Source of the DNA: JAZBPO01 sp036351675
Lineage (GTDB): Bacteria > Pseudomonadota > Gammaproteobacteria > Pseudomonadales > Azotimanducaceae
Direction of reading: 5' to 3'
NCBI GenBank assembly: GCA_036351675.1
Contig: JAZBPO010000453.1
Location: 1 to 14,702 of the forward strand
DNA length: 14,702 nucleotides
Shown here: piece after piece, positions 7,354-13,981 of the stretch
Layout of the letters: each line of letters opens with the position of its first letter
How positions within the stretch are numbered: the first letter of the stretch is position 1
Translations under genes and position numbers: made by a program
Notes under the pieces: model-generated
Told to the model about the DNA's origin: nothing
The model's database searches: none
The model's input: the letters and a program-made list of their open reading frames with translations, nothing else

Positions 7354-8403
7354 TCAGTGCGCGCGCCGGCGATCGGGCCCTCGGCCGAAGGGCGCCTCGA
7401 AGAGGTCGAGGTCCTCCGCGAGCACCGTGGGCCCGCCGTACCCGGCTGCGACGATCTCGTCCAGCACGTCCGCCTCCGGCTCGCCGAAGTAGAGACCGTG
7501 GGTGAGCACGAGCACGCCCGGCCGTACAGCCTGCGCGACGCGCGCGAGATCCGTGGCAGAGGTGTGCGCCGCCGCGTGGTAGGCGCGCCAGAGCGGCGGC
7601 CGGCTGGCGAGGGCGGCGTCGGGCACCACTTCGTGGATCAGCAGGTCGGCGCCGCGGGCGCGTTCGATGAGCGTCTCGCTGTAGCGCGTGTCACCGGAGA
7701 TCACGATCACGGCGTCGCCGGCCTCGATGCGGAACCCGAAGGCCGGCTCGATGTCGCCGTGGTCCACGGGGAAGGCCTCGATGCGCAGATCCCCCTCCTC
7801 CACCAGCACGCCGGGCGCGATGGTCGCGACGGCGATGCGATCCGGCGTGAGTGCCGAGACCGGTTGTGCGCCGCCGACGCGCAGCGCCGTGTCGGGCGCG
7901 AGGAAGTCGAGCGTGGCCGCGTGCATGGCCGCGAAGCCCGTCGGCGCATGGATCTCGAGCGGCGCCGCCCGGCGCCACCAGAGCGTGGCGATGAGCTCCG
8001 GGTAGTCGACGACGTGATCGCTGTGGAGGTGACTCAGGAAGGCGCCGCGGATCCGCGTCGGGTAGAGCGCGGGCAACTCGTAGGTCACGCGCGCCTCCAT
8101 GGCCCGCCGCACGACGCCGGCGCCGAGATCGAAGAGCCAGGCCTCGCCGCGATGGATCAGCGCGACACCGCTGCCGGCGCGACGCGCATCGGGCACCGGC
8201 GTGCCCGTCCCGAGCATGACGATGCGCGTCGGCGCCGCCCGCTCCGCGGCCGAGGGCGGACCGGCTGGCTCGACCACCGCTCCGCGCCGATCCGACACGG
8301 CGACCGCTGCGCAGCCGCTGCAGAGAGACACTACGAGCGCGAGGAGCGCGCAGCCCGCCCACCGCATGGGGCGCCGTTCAGTACAGGCGTTCAGGAAACC
8401 CAT
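7354..8403 (-). CDS. Exported MBL-fold metallo-hydrolase (RNase Z / AtsA-like)
   Basis: This 349-aa metallo-beta-lactamase-fold hydrolase has the layout of the RNase Z / arylsulfatase AtsA branch. Ligands in order are SHLHSDH (H125, H127, D129, H130), H215 in VDHGD, D238 in SGDTRYS, H257 in LIHEV, H280 in AHTS and H302 in LTHG. The N-terminus is an export signal (hydrophobic ALLALVVSL, then SGCAA), so it is periplasmic or lipid-anchored. That argues against tRNA processing and for a small-molecule hydrolase. The lipobox is imperfect because Cys occupies -3. A second in-frame ATG at 8367 (MRWAGCALLAL) gives a more ordinary signal peptide but has no clear ribosome site; GAGG stands about 10 bases before the 8403 start. 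REP copy 4 lies 16 bases upstream. The substrate is unknown. Confidence 0.87.
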   Translation of the reverse strand: MGFLNACTERRPMRWAGCALLALVVSLCSGCAAVAVSDRRGAVVEPAGPPSAAERAAPTRIVMLGTGTPVPDARRAGSGVALIHRGEAWLFDLGAGVVRRAMEARVTYELPALYPTRIRGAFLSHLHSDHVVDYPELIATLWWRRAAPLEIHAPTGFAAMHAATLDFLAPDTALRVGGAQPVSALTPDRIAVATIAPGVLVEEGDLRIEAFPVDHGDIEPAFGFRIEAGDAVIVISGDTRYSETLIERARGADLLIHEVVPDAALASRPPLWRAYHAAAHTSATDLARVAQAVRPGVLVLTHGLYFGEPEADVLDEIVAAGYGGPTVLAEDLDLFEAPFGRGPDRRRAH

Positions 8404-8419
8404 CTCCCAGGGACCTCGC

Positions 8420-8460
8420 CGAAGCTGAACGCGCGACCCCGGGTCGGGCGTTCAGCTTCG
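8420..8460. repeat. REP palindrome copy 4 (divergent)
   Basis: This 41-bp palindrome is centred on C8440 with one mismatched pair (8433/8447). The arms read CGAAGCTGAACGCGCGACCC, so the outer and GACCC parts match the family while the inner AGCTGA segment is changed to GCGCGA, with compensating change on the other arm. It sits between the HD gene stop (8468) and the MBL gene start. Confidence 0.82.
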
Positions 8461-8467
8461 CCGCGGC

Positions 8468-9049
8468 TCACTCGGCCATGTAGAGGGAGCGGCGCGGCTT
8501 CTCGAAGACCTTGCGCACGAGTGGCACGAAGTCCTCCAGCGGCGCGGAGGTGAAGTCGGGATCGAAGGCCGCCTGGTCGAAGCGGCAGAACTCGGCGCAG
8601 GGCTCGAAGAAGGGGTTGTCGCGGTACTGCTCGCGCAGATTCCGGTCGAGGCCGAGGTGATGGAAGAAGTAGTAGCCCTGGAAGATGCCGTGGTGCTTGA
8701 CGATCCAGTGGTTCTCTTCCGTCACGAAGGGCTCGAGCACCGCCGCGGCGATATCGGCGTGGTTGTAGCTGCCGAGGATGTCGCCCATGTCATGCAGCAG
8801 CGCGCAGACCACGTACTCGTCGTCCTTGCCCGCGTGCGCCGCGCGAGTGGCCGTCTGCAGCGAGTGCTCGAGGCGGTCCACGGCGAAGCCGCCGGCGTCG
8901 CCCTCGAGCAGCTTCAGATGCTCGATCACCCGATCGGCCAGGCCCTGCGCGAAGGCGCCGTTGTGCGCGGAGATGATCTGCCAGTCTTCCTTCGTGCCCG
9001 CTTCCATGGCGGTGAAGCTGGCGCGCTGATCCATGATCGCTTCGGACAT
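8468..9049 (-). CDS. HD-domain protein, PhnZ-like diiron oxygenase/phosphohydrolase superfamily
   Basis: This 193-aa cytoplasmic HD-domain protein has candidate metal ligands H62 (RLEHSLQTA), H86-D87 (ALLHDMGD), H97 (SYNHADIA), H119/H120 (IVKHHGIFQGYYF) and D158. The 24-residue spacing from the first His to the HD pair resembles HD-type mixed-valent diiron oxygenases of the PhnZ group. The Tyr/Glu pair that I recall gating the PhnZ iron is replaced here by Ala/Phe, so phosphonate cleavage should not be assumed. I chose the ATG at 9049 because GGGAGACGAG precedes it; an in-frame ATG at 9064 would add five residues. The gene is divergent from the transporter operon, with two REP palindromes between them. 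It may be transcribed with the downstream MBL gene, but REP copy 4 intervenes. Confidence 0.83.
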   Translation of the reverse strand: MSEAIMDQRASFTAMEAGTKEDWQIISAHNGAFAQGLADRVIEHLKLLEGDAGGFAVDRLEHSLQTATRAAHAGKDDEYVVCALLHDMGDILGSYNHADIAAAVLEPFVTEENHWIVKHHGIFQGYYFFHHLGLDRNLREQYRDNPFFEPCAEFCRFDQAAFDPDFTSAPLEDFVPLVRKVFEKPRRSLYMAE

Positions 9050-9105
9050 CGTCTCGTCTCCCATGCGAAGGGAGCGCCAGCATCCCCACCTCGCCGCTCC
9101 AGCGC

Positions 9106-9144
9106 AAACCTGAACAGCTGACCCAGGGTCAGCCGTTCAGCTTT
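9106..9144. repeat. REP palindrome copy 5
   Basis: This 39-bp palindrome is centred on A9125 with mismatches at 9116/9134 and 9109/9141. It forms a close pair with copy 6, 21 bases away, in the divergent intergenic region upstream of the transporter operon. Confidence 0.9.
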
Positions 9145-9165
9145 CTCCACGGACGACCCGACCTG

Positions 9166-9206
9166 CGAACCTGAACAGCTGACCCTGGGTCAGCTGTTCA
9201 GGTTCG
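9166..9206. repeat. REP palindrome copy 6
   Basis: This is a perfect 41-bp palindrome centred on T9186, the opposite orientation to copy 5, so copies 5 and 6 make an inverted doublet of the REPIN type. It ends about 109 bases before the start codon of the peptide-binding protein. Confidence 0.93.
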
Positions 9207-9314
9207 GGGGCTCGCTGGCCCGGTTCGCCATCCTGTGTACACTCCGGCCGTGACGCGGGGCATGCACCTGCGCACGCAGTCCGGACCCTCGGCGGTCCGC
9301 GGAGAAGAAGCCCG

Positions 9315-10973
9315 ATGTCGGACGACCGCGCGCGCCGCACGCGCACCGCACTGTTCTGCCTGCTCTCGGCCCTCGCGGCCCTGCTGCCCTTCGCGGCCGG
9401 CGCCGCCGCCGTCGACTTCGAAGCGCGCACCGTCACGCTCGCGCTCCGCCAGGAACCCCCACAGCTCGACTCCACCAAGGCCACCGACCAGGTCTCCGGC
9501 CAGGTGCTCGCCCACGCGATGGAGGGCCTCACCGGCTACGATCTCGCGGGCAGGCTGCGTCCGGGCGTCGCCGAGCGCTGGGAGATCCGCGAGGACGGCG
9601 CGACCTTCTGGCTGCGGGAAGACGCGCGCTGGAACGACGGCGTTCCGGTCACGGCCCACGACTTCGTGTTCGCCTGGCAGCGCGTGGTGGACCCGGCCAA
9701 CGCCTCCGAATACGCCTTCATCTTCTACGGGATCGAGCACGCCGAGGCGATCGTGAACGGCGAACGCTCACCCGAGGAACTCGGCGTACGCGCCGCGAAC
9801 GACCACCGGCTCGAAGTGACCTTCGAGCGCCCCATCGCCTACTTCGACAAGCTGGTCGCCTTCGTCACGTTCAACCCCGTCCGCCAGGACTTCTACGAAG
9901 CCCGGCCGGGCCGCTACGGCGCCGAAGCCACCGACATGCTCTTCAACGGCCCATTCATGATCACCCAGTGGGACCACGGCGCGCGCCTGCGCATGAAGAA
10001 GAACCCGGAGTACTGGGATGCCGACAACGTCTGGCTGAACGCCATCCACTACGACTACATCACCTCCGACGGCAGCGCTCAGCTGAACCTCTTCAAGGAT
10101 GGCCAGATCGCCATGGCCGACCTCGACTCGGAGACCATGATCGAGGCCCTGGAACGCCGCTGGCGCATCCTCCGCCACGACGACGGCTCCGTCTGGTACC
10201 TCGGCTTCAACTTCCGCGAGGGCCGGCCGACCACCAACTGGCACCTGCGCCACGCCCTCGATCTCGCCTTCGACCCCTGGGAGCTCATCAACCGCGTGAT
10301 CGCCCTGCCCGGCTATCGCCCCGGCAAGACCATCTTCCCCGTGTGGCTGCGCGGCCAGAACGATCTGCTCCGCCGCGAGATCCCGCCGAAGGAGCCGGTG
10401 ATCGACTTCGAGGAAGCGCGCCGCCACGTCGAGATCGCCCGCGAGCAGCTCGGCGGCACCATCCCGCCCATCGTCCTGCTCACGGACGACACGCCCACGG
10501 CCTCGCGACAGGCCGAGTACATGCAGACGCTCTGGAGCGAGAACCTCGGCCTCGACGTGCGCATCGACAAGCAGATCTTCAAGCAGCGCCTCGCCAGGAT
10601 GACCGCCGGCGACTACGACATCGTCACCGCCGGCTGGGGCCCGGACTACAACGATCCGCTCACGTTCGGCGACCTGTTCTCGAGCTGGAACCTCAACAAC
10701 CGCGGCCGCTACGCGAACGATCAGCTCGACGGCTGCGTCCGCCGCGCCCAGAACTCCGTGGACCCGACCGTGCGCATCGAGGCCTTCCGTTGCATCCAGG
10801 ACACGATGCTCGAGACGCACGCCTTCATCCCCACCTACGAACGCGCGCGCGTCTACGTCGTGCACCCACGCCTGCGCGATTTCGTCAGGCGTCAGGTCGG
10901 CGCCGACGTGGATGTGGCGCGCGCCTACATCGACCCGCCCGACGCGGCGGGCAGCAGCACGGGCGGCAACTGA
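9315..10973 (+). CDS. Peptide ABC transporter substrate-binding protein (OppA-like, SBP family 5)
   Basis: This 552-aa periplasmic binding protein of solute-binding family 5 is of the oligopeptide (OppA/MppA) type. An N-terminal signal peptide (hydrophobic about 11-30, likely cut near AAGA-AA) is followed by the family signature RPGVAERWEIREDGATFWL and RWNDGVPVTAHDFVFAWQR. Later family blocks are MLFNGPFMI, RMKKNPEYWD and the C-terminal WGPDYNDPLTFGDLF. No lipobox cysteine is seen, so it is probably soluble. The ATG is preceded by GGAGAAGAAG. It is the first gene of a tight operon: the OppB-type permease starts three bases after its stop. A TACACT at 9238-9243 could be a -10 element but lacks a clear -35. 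The ligand is presumably oligopeptides; sequence does not fix which. Confidence 0.92.
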   Translation: MSDDRARRTRTALFCLLSALAALLPFAAGAAAVDFEARTVTLALRQEPPQLDSTKATDQVSGQVLAHAMEGLTGYDLAGRLRPGVAERWEIREDGATFWLREDARWNDGVPVTAHDFVFAWQRVVDPANASEYAFIFYGIEHAEAIVNGERSPEELGVRAANDHRLEVTFERPIAYFDKLVAFVTFNPVRQDFYEARPGRYGAEATDMLFNGPFMITQWDHGARLRMKKNPEYWDADNVWLNAIHYDYITSDGSAQLNLFKDGQIAMADLDSETMIEALERRWRILRHDDGSVWYLGFNFREGRPTTNWHLRHALDLAFDPWELINRVIALPGYRPGKTIFPVWLRGQNDLLRREIPPKEPVIDFEEARRHVEIAREQLGGTIPPIVLLTDDTPTASRQAEYMQTLWSENLGLDVRIDKQIFKQRLARMTAGDYDIVTAGWGPDYNDPLTFGDLFSSWNLNNRGRYANDQLDGCVRRAQNSVDPTVRIEAFRCIQDTMLETHAFIPTYERARVYVVHPRLRDFVRRQVGADVDVARAYIDPPDAAGSSTGGN

Positions 10974-10976
10974 GGC

Positions 10977-11912
10977 ATGTGGCAGTACACGATCAAGCGC
11001 CTGGTGCAGGGCGTCATCACGGTCTGGTTCATCGCCACGGCCACCTTCGCGGCCATGCACCTCGTCCCCGGTGACCCGCTGCAGAACGACAAGGCGACCA
11101 CGGAGGCGATCCGCGCGAACCTCGAGGCGAAGTACGGCCTCGACCAGCCCGTCTTCCCGAACCAGTACTTCATCTATCTGAAGAACGTGGCGACGCTCGA
11201 CTTCGGCATCTCCTTCACGCAGCAGAATCGCCGCGTGAACGACATCATCGCCGACGCCTTCCCCGTCTCCGCCCAGCTCGGCGTGCTCGCGATCCTGTTC
11301 GCGGCGCTCGGCGGGATCCTCTTCGGCGCGATCACGGCGCTCACGCGCAACGAATGGCCGGACATCGTGGTGATGTTCCTCGTGATCCTCGGCATCTCGG
11401 TGCCGAACTTCGTGTTCGCCTCGCTCGGCCAGTACGGCCTGGTGGAGATCAACGACCTGGCCGGCACCACCGTGTTGCCCGTCGCCGGCTGGGGCACGGT
11501 GCGCCACATGATCATGCCGGCCATGGTGCTGGGCCTGTCGACCATGGCCTTCCTCACGCGCCTCATGCGCAGCTCCATGCTCGAGGTGATGAACACCGAC
11601 TACATCCGCACGGCACGCGCCAAGGGCGCCTCCTCCGGGCGCATCTTCTGGCGCCATGCGCTGCGCAACGCCGTACTGCCGGTGATCACGGTGCTCGGCC
11701 CGGCCATCGCGGCGATCACCACCGGCGGCTTCGTCGTGGAGCTCGTGTACGCGATCCCGGGCCTCGGCCGCGCCTTCGTGGAGGCGGTTCAGCAGCTCGA
11801 CTACACCCTGATCATGGGCACCACGGTCTTCTACGGCAGCTTCCTGGTGCTGATGGTGATCATCGTCGACCTCGTCTACGGCTGGGTCGACCCGCGCGTG
11901 CGCCTGTCGTGA
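10977..11912 (+). CDS. Peptide ABC transporter permease (OppB-like)
   Basis: This 311-aa inner-membrane permease of the OppB/DppB type has a first helix at about 9-30, then LVPGDP, the usual OppB sequence after TM1. A periplasmic segment follows, then five more hydrophobic stretches. The cytoplasmic EAA loop that docks onto the ATPase is seen as DYIRTARAKGASSGRIFWRH (208-227). The C-terminus YGWVDPRVRLS is the standard ending. Length is typical. The gene starts three bases after the binding-protein stop, and its TGA overlaps the GTG start of the next permease (GTGA), so the three genes are translationally coupled. The intact EAA loop means an ATPase partner is expected, yet none is encoded in the window. 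Confidence 0.94.
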   Translation: MWQYTIKRLVQGVITVWFIATATFAAMHLVPGDPLQNDKATTEAIRANLEAKYGLDQPVFPNQYFIYLKNVATLDFGISFTQQNRRVNDIIADAFPVSAQLGVLAILFAALGGILFGAITALTRNEWPDIVVMFLVILGISVPNFVFASLGQYGLVEINDLAGTTVLPVAGWGTVRHMIMPAMVLGLSTMAFLTRLMRSSMLEVMNTDYIRTARAKGASSGRIFWRHALRNAVLPVITVLGPAIAAITTGGFVVELVYAIPGLGRAFVEAVQQLDYTLIMGTTVFYGSFLVLMVIIVDLVYGWVDPRVRLS

Positions 11913-13339
11913 ACGCGCCGATGCAGTTCACCCCCGACGACTTCGCGCCCGCCGAAAAGACGGCCGACGTCCACGGCCTGTCGCGGCCCTCGCTCTCCTA
12001 CTGGGAAGACGCCTGGCTGCGGCTGAAGAAGAACAAGCGCGCCGTCGCCAGCCTGTGGATCGTGATCGGCCTGCTCCTGTTCACGGTGCTCGGGCCCTTC
12101 CTGTGGCGAGTGGATTCCTTCGAGCAGAACCTCGACCGCATCTCGCAGCCGCCGAATCTCGGCGTGGAAGCGCTGCTGGTGGAGCGCGGTTCACGCTGGG
12201 ACGTACCGGTCGATGCAGCACATCCGCAGGGGCCGAGCGATGCGTACCTCGCCGATCCGGATCGTCCGGAGCTGGCTGCGCCCGAGAACCTGCGCGTGGT
12301 GGGCGAACCGAACACCTGGGGCGTGCGCATCCAGTGGGACGCGGTCGAGAACGCGGCCAAGTACAACATCTACCGCAACACCTACGAGCCGACGAAGCCG
12401 AGCGAGCTCGGCCTGCCGCTGCTCGACACGCTCGCCGGCAACGAGGTGGGCTACGAGGACGCGCTCGATCTCAGCGCGGGCGAATACTGGTACTCCGTGA
12501 CGGCCACGGACGGCATCCGCGAGTCGACGCGGTTCGCCACCATCCGCGCGGACGTGCGCCTCGCCGTGACCCTGCAGACCGCGCTACGCCGCGGCTACGT
12601 CGAGGCAGGCAGCAATGTGGGCGCCGGCGACGTCATCCGCCTGCCCGCGCACCCCTTCGGCACCGACGCGCTCGGCCGCGACCTGCTCGCGCGGCTCATG
12701 CACGGCGCGCAGACCTCGCTGTTCATCGGCATCGTGGCGCCGGTGCTCTACATCCTCTTCGGCACGGCCTGGGGCGCCTTCGCAGGCTTCATCGGCGGAC
12801 GTGTGGACGCGCTGATGATGCGCTTCGCCGACTTCGTGGTGGCCCTGCCCTTCCTGCTGTTCATGATCCTGTTCCGCGTCGCCTCGGGCGTGGAGGCGGG
12901 CGAGAGCGGCATGGCGGCGATCCTCATCGCCATGGTCGTGCTGCTGTGGCCCGCGACGGCGCGCCTCGTGCGCGGCCAGATCCTGCAGATCCGCGAGGAA
13001 GGCTACGTGCAGGCCGCGCGGCTCATGGGCGGGGACGATCGCTACCTGATCCTGCGGCACATGATCCCGAACACGCTCGGCGTGATCCTCGTGACCCTGA
13101 CCTTCGCGATCCCGACGGCGATCTTCACGGAGGCGTTCCTGAGCTTCATCGGCATGGGCGTCGCACCGCCGACGCCGAGCTGGGGTTCGATGTGCCTGGA
13201 CGGGCTGAAAAGCATCTACAACACGCCGCACGAGCTGCTGTTTCCGGCGCTGTTCATCTCGGTGACGGTGCTGGCGTTCAATCTGCTGGGGGACGGGTTG
13301 CGGGATGCGTTGGATGCGAGGATGAGGTCGAAGGAGTAA
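11909..13339 (+). CDS. Peptide ABC transporter permease (OppC-like) with inserted FN3-like domain
   Basis: This OppC/DppC-type permease of 476 aa is well above the usual ~300. TM1 is at about 46-66. A periplasmic stretch of roughly 180 residues follows before the conserved OppC motif HPFGTDALGRDLLAR (from 248), and then come the other five helices. The EAA loop is at about 364-386 (GYVQAARLMGGDDRYLILRH), and the ending LLGDGLRDALDARMR is standard. Residues ~125-215 read as a fibronectin type III-like beta domain: APENLRVV, VRIQWDAVENAAKYNIYR, YEDALDLSAGEYWYSVTATD. It lies where OppC normally has a short periplasmic loop. The GTG at 11909 overlaps the oppB stop; an ATG at 11921 is the alternative. 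The reading frame is uninterrupted and GC3-rich, so the insertion is part of the gene and not an assembly artefact. Confidence 0.92.
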   Translation: MNAPMQFTPDDFAPAEKTADVHGLSRPSLSYWEDAWLRLKKNKRAVASLWIVIGLLLFTVLGPFLWRVDSFEQNLDRISQPPNLGVEALLVERGSRWDVPVDAAHPQGPSDAYLADPDRPELAAPENLRVVGEPNTWGVRIQWDAVENAAKYNIYRNTYEPTKPSELGLPLLDTLAGNEVGYEDALDLSAGEYWYSVTATDGIRESTRFATIRADVRLAVTLQTALRRGYVEAGSNVGAGDVIRLPAHPFGTDALGRDLLARLMHGAQTSLFIGIVAPVLYILFGTAWGAFAGFIGGRVDALMMRFADFVVALPFLLFMILFRVASGVEAGESGMAAILIAMVVLLWPATARLVRGQILQIREEGYVQAARLMGGDDRYLILRHMIPNTLGVILVTLTFAIPTAIFTEAFLSFIGMGVAPPTPSWGSMCLDGLKSIYNTPHELLFPALFISVTVLAFNLLGDGLRDALDARMRSKE

Positions 13340-13387
13340 GAGTCGAGATTCTTGCAAGTACTCGAACCAAGACCACCCGCATATCGC

Positions 13388-13412
13388 AGCGAAGCGACGA
13401 TTTCGCTTTTTC
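13388..13412 (+). terminator. Possible intrinsic terminator of the transporter operon
   Basis: AGCGAA (13388-13393) can pair with TTCGCT (13402-13407), and the sequence runs on into TTTTC. The stem is short, so this is a modest candidate. It lies about 50 bases after the OppC-like stop, where an operon end is expected, and faces a convergent small gene. Confidence 0.4.
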
Positions 13413-13483
13413 TTCGCGAACCCAGTCAGGGCTCGCTTGGTAGAGCGACGCAATTGCTGCAACGCAACGTCCGACGGGAAGAG

Positions 13484-13669
13484 TTACTCTTTCGCAGTGA
13501 CTTTCTTGTAGATCATCCAACCGGTAATGCCTACGGCTGCCAGAATCGCCATGACCATTGCTGCCTGCACAACAGCCCGCGCCGAAACCCCGTCCGCAAT
13601 CGCCATCCCTAGGCCAATCGCAACGCACACCGCGAACCAAACAGACACTTTCGTTGTCTTACTCATCAT
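13484..13669 (-). CDS. Small two-helix membrane protein
   Basis: This 61-aa protein is not recognised as a family member. It has two predicted transmembrane segments, about residues 7-25 (VSVWFAVCVAIGLGMAIAD) and 33-53 (VVQAAMVMAILAAVGITGWM), a short polar turn, and a basic tail YKKVTAKE, suggesting both ends face the cytoplasm. Two adjacent ATGs (13669, 13666) follow a GAGGG site at good spacing, which supports it as a real gene. It lies on the same strand downstream of the double-glycine peptide gene, but an intrinsic terminator stands between them. Small two-helix proteins next to class II bacteriocin precursors are often immunity proteins, so that is a reasonable guess; a holin-like or unrelated membrane peptide is equally possible. 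Confidence 0.6.
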   Translation of the reverse strand: MMSKTTKVSVWFAVCVAIGLGMAIADGVSARAVVQAAMVMAILAAVGITGWMIYKKVTAKE

Positions 13670-13705
13670 CGGACCCTCGACATCCGAGCCTCGTCAGAAG
13701 GATAA

Positions 13706-13724
13706 CCTTTGACTAGGTCAATGG
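13706..13724. promoter_or_regulatory. Short palindrome upstream of the small membrane protein gene (operator candidate)
   Basis: CCTTTGAC and GTCAATGG form inverted arms (one mismatch) around TAG. On the minus strand it contains TTGACC, a passable -35 element, but no good -10 follows at standard spacing. It lies between the terminator of the peptide gene and the start of the membrane protein gene, where a separate promoter or operator would be needed. Confidence 0.25.
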
Positions 13725-13727
13725 ATG

Positions 13728-13762
13728 AAAAAACCGGACGCCGGATATCGAACGGCGCCCGG
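13728..13762 (-). terminator. Intrinsic terminator of the double-glycine peptide gene
   Basis: Read on minus, CCGGGCGCCG (13762-13753) pairs with CGGCGTCCGG (13743-13734), with one G-T pair and a 9-base loop, and is followed directly by six Ts (13733-13728). It starts eight bases after the TAG stop at 13771. This is a classic rho-independent terminator and indicates that the peptide is made from its own short transcript. Confidence 0.8.
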
Positions 13763-13770
13763 CCATCGCT

Positions 13771-13968
13771 CTAGCGCGCGTCTTCTTCACTCTGGTGTAG
13801 ATACTCCGCAAGCCCATAGGTAGCACCGATTAAGCCAATCGAGCTAAGGGCCCAGCCAGCTACACCGCTAAATCCAGATGCGTGTGAAGCTAGCGCCACA
13901 CCAAAACCAATGACTGGGGCTATCCCCCCCTGAACTTCGTCGATCTCCGCATCACTCAGTTCGCGCAT
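13771..13968 (-). CDS. Double-glycine leader peptide, bacteriocin-like precursor
   Basis: This 65-aa precursor begins MRELSDAEIDEVQGG, an excellent match to the double-glycine leader of class II bacteriocins and microcins (hydrophobic/acidic spacing, cut after GG by a C39-peptidase ABC exporter). The predicted 50-residue core starts IAPVIGFG, is rich in Gly, Ala and Ser with several GxxxG-like spacings, and has no cysteine. It ends in an acidic tail (HQSEEDAR), which makes it net negative, unusual for a bacteriocin. The ATG at 13968 is chosen because AAGGAG lies seven bases upstream and the leader motif starts exactly there; the frame opens further to 14007 without supporting signals. An intrinsic terminator follows. 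No C39 exporter or accessory gene is visible in the window. The leader is strong evidence; activity is inferred. Confidence 0.75.
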   Translation of the reverse strand: MRELSDAEIDEVQGGIAPVIGFGVALASHASGFSGVAGWALSSIGLIGATYGLAEYLHQSEEDAR

Positions 13969-13975
13969 TTCATGT

Positions 13976-13981
13976 CTCCTT
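13976..13981 (-). promoter_or_regulatory. Ribosome binding site fixing the start of the double-glycine peptide
   Basis: AAGGAG on the minus strand is separated by seven bases from the ATG at 13968. A nearer ATG at 13973 is out of frame. The site decides for the 65-aa precursor over the longer 78-aa reading. Confidence 0.8.

Noticed and set aside
6270..7505. 411-codon plus-strand frame opposite the TPR lipoprotein
   Set aside because: Low-complexity antisense shadow; the minus strand has signal peptide, lipobox and family motifs.
2603..9206. Palindromes as a CRISPR array or as simple intrinsic terminators
   Set aside because: Spacing is irregular with genes in between, so not CRISPR; no T-runs follow the hairpins, so intrinsic termination is unsupported.
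9238..9243. TACACT as a -10 box for the transporter operon
   Set aside because: No -35 element at 16-18 bases; too weak to annotate as a promoter.
9768..11657. 629-codon minus-strand frame opposite the transporter genes
   Set aside because: Antisense shadow rich in V/A/E/D/H with no domain; the plus strand encodes clear OppA and OppB proteins.
13425..13460. GGGCTCGCTTGGTAGAGCG resembles a tRNA D-arm
   Set aside because: No matching 7-bp acceptor stem, anticodon arm or T-arm can be folded around it. At most a tRNA relic; not called.
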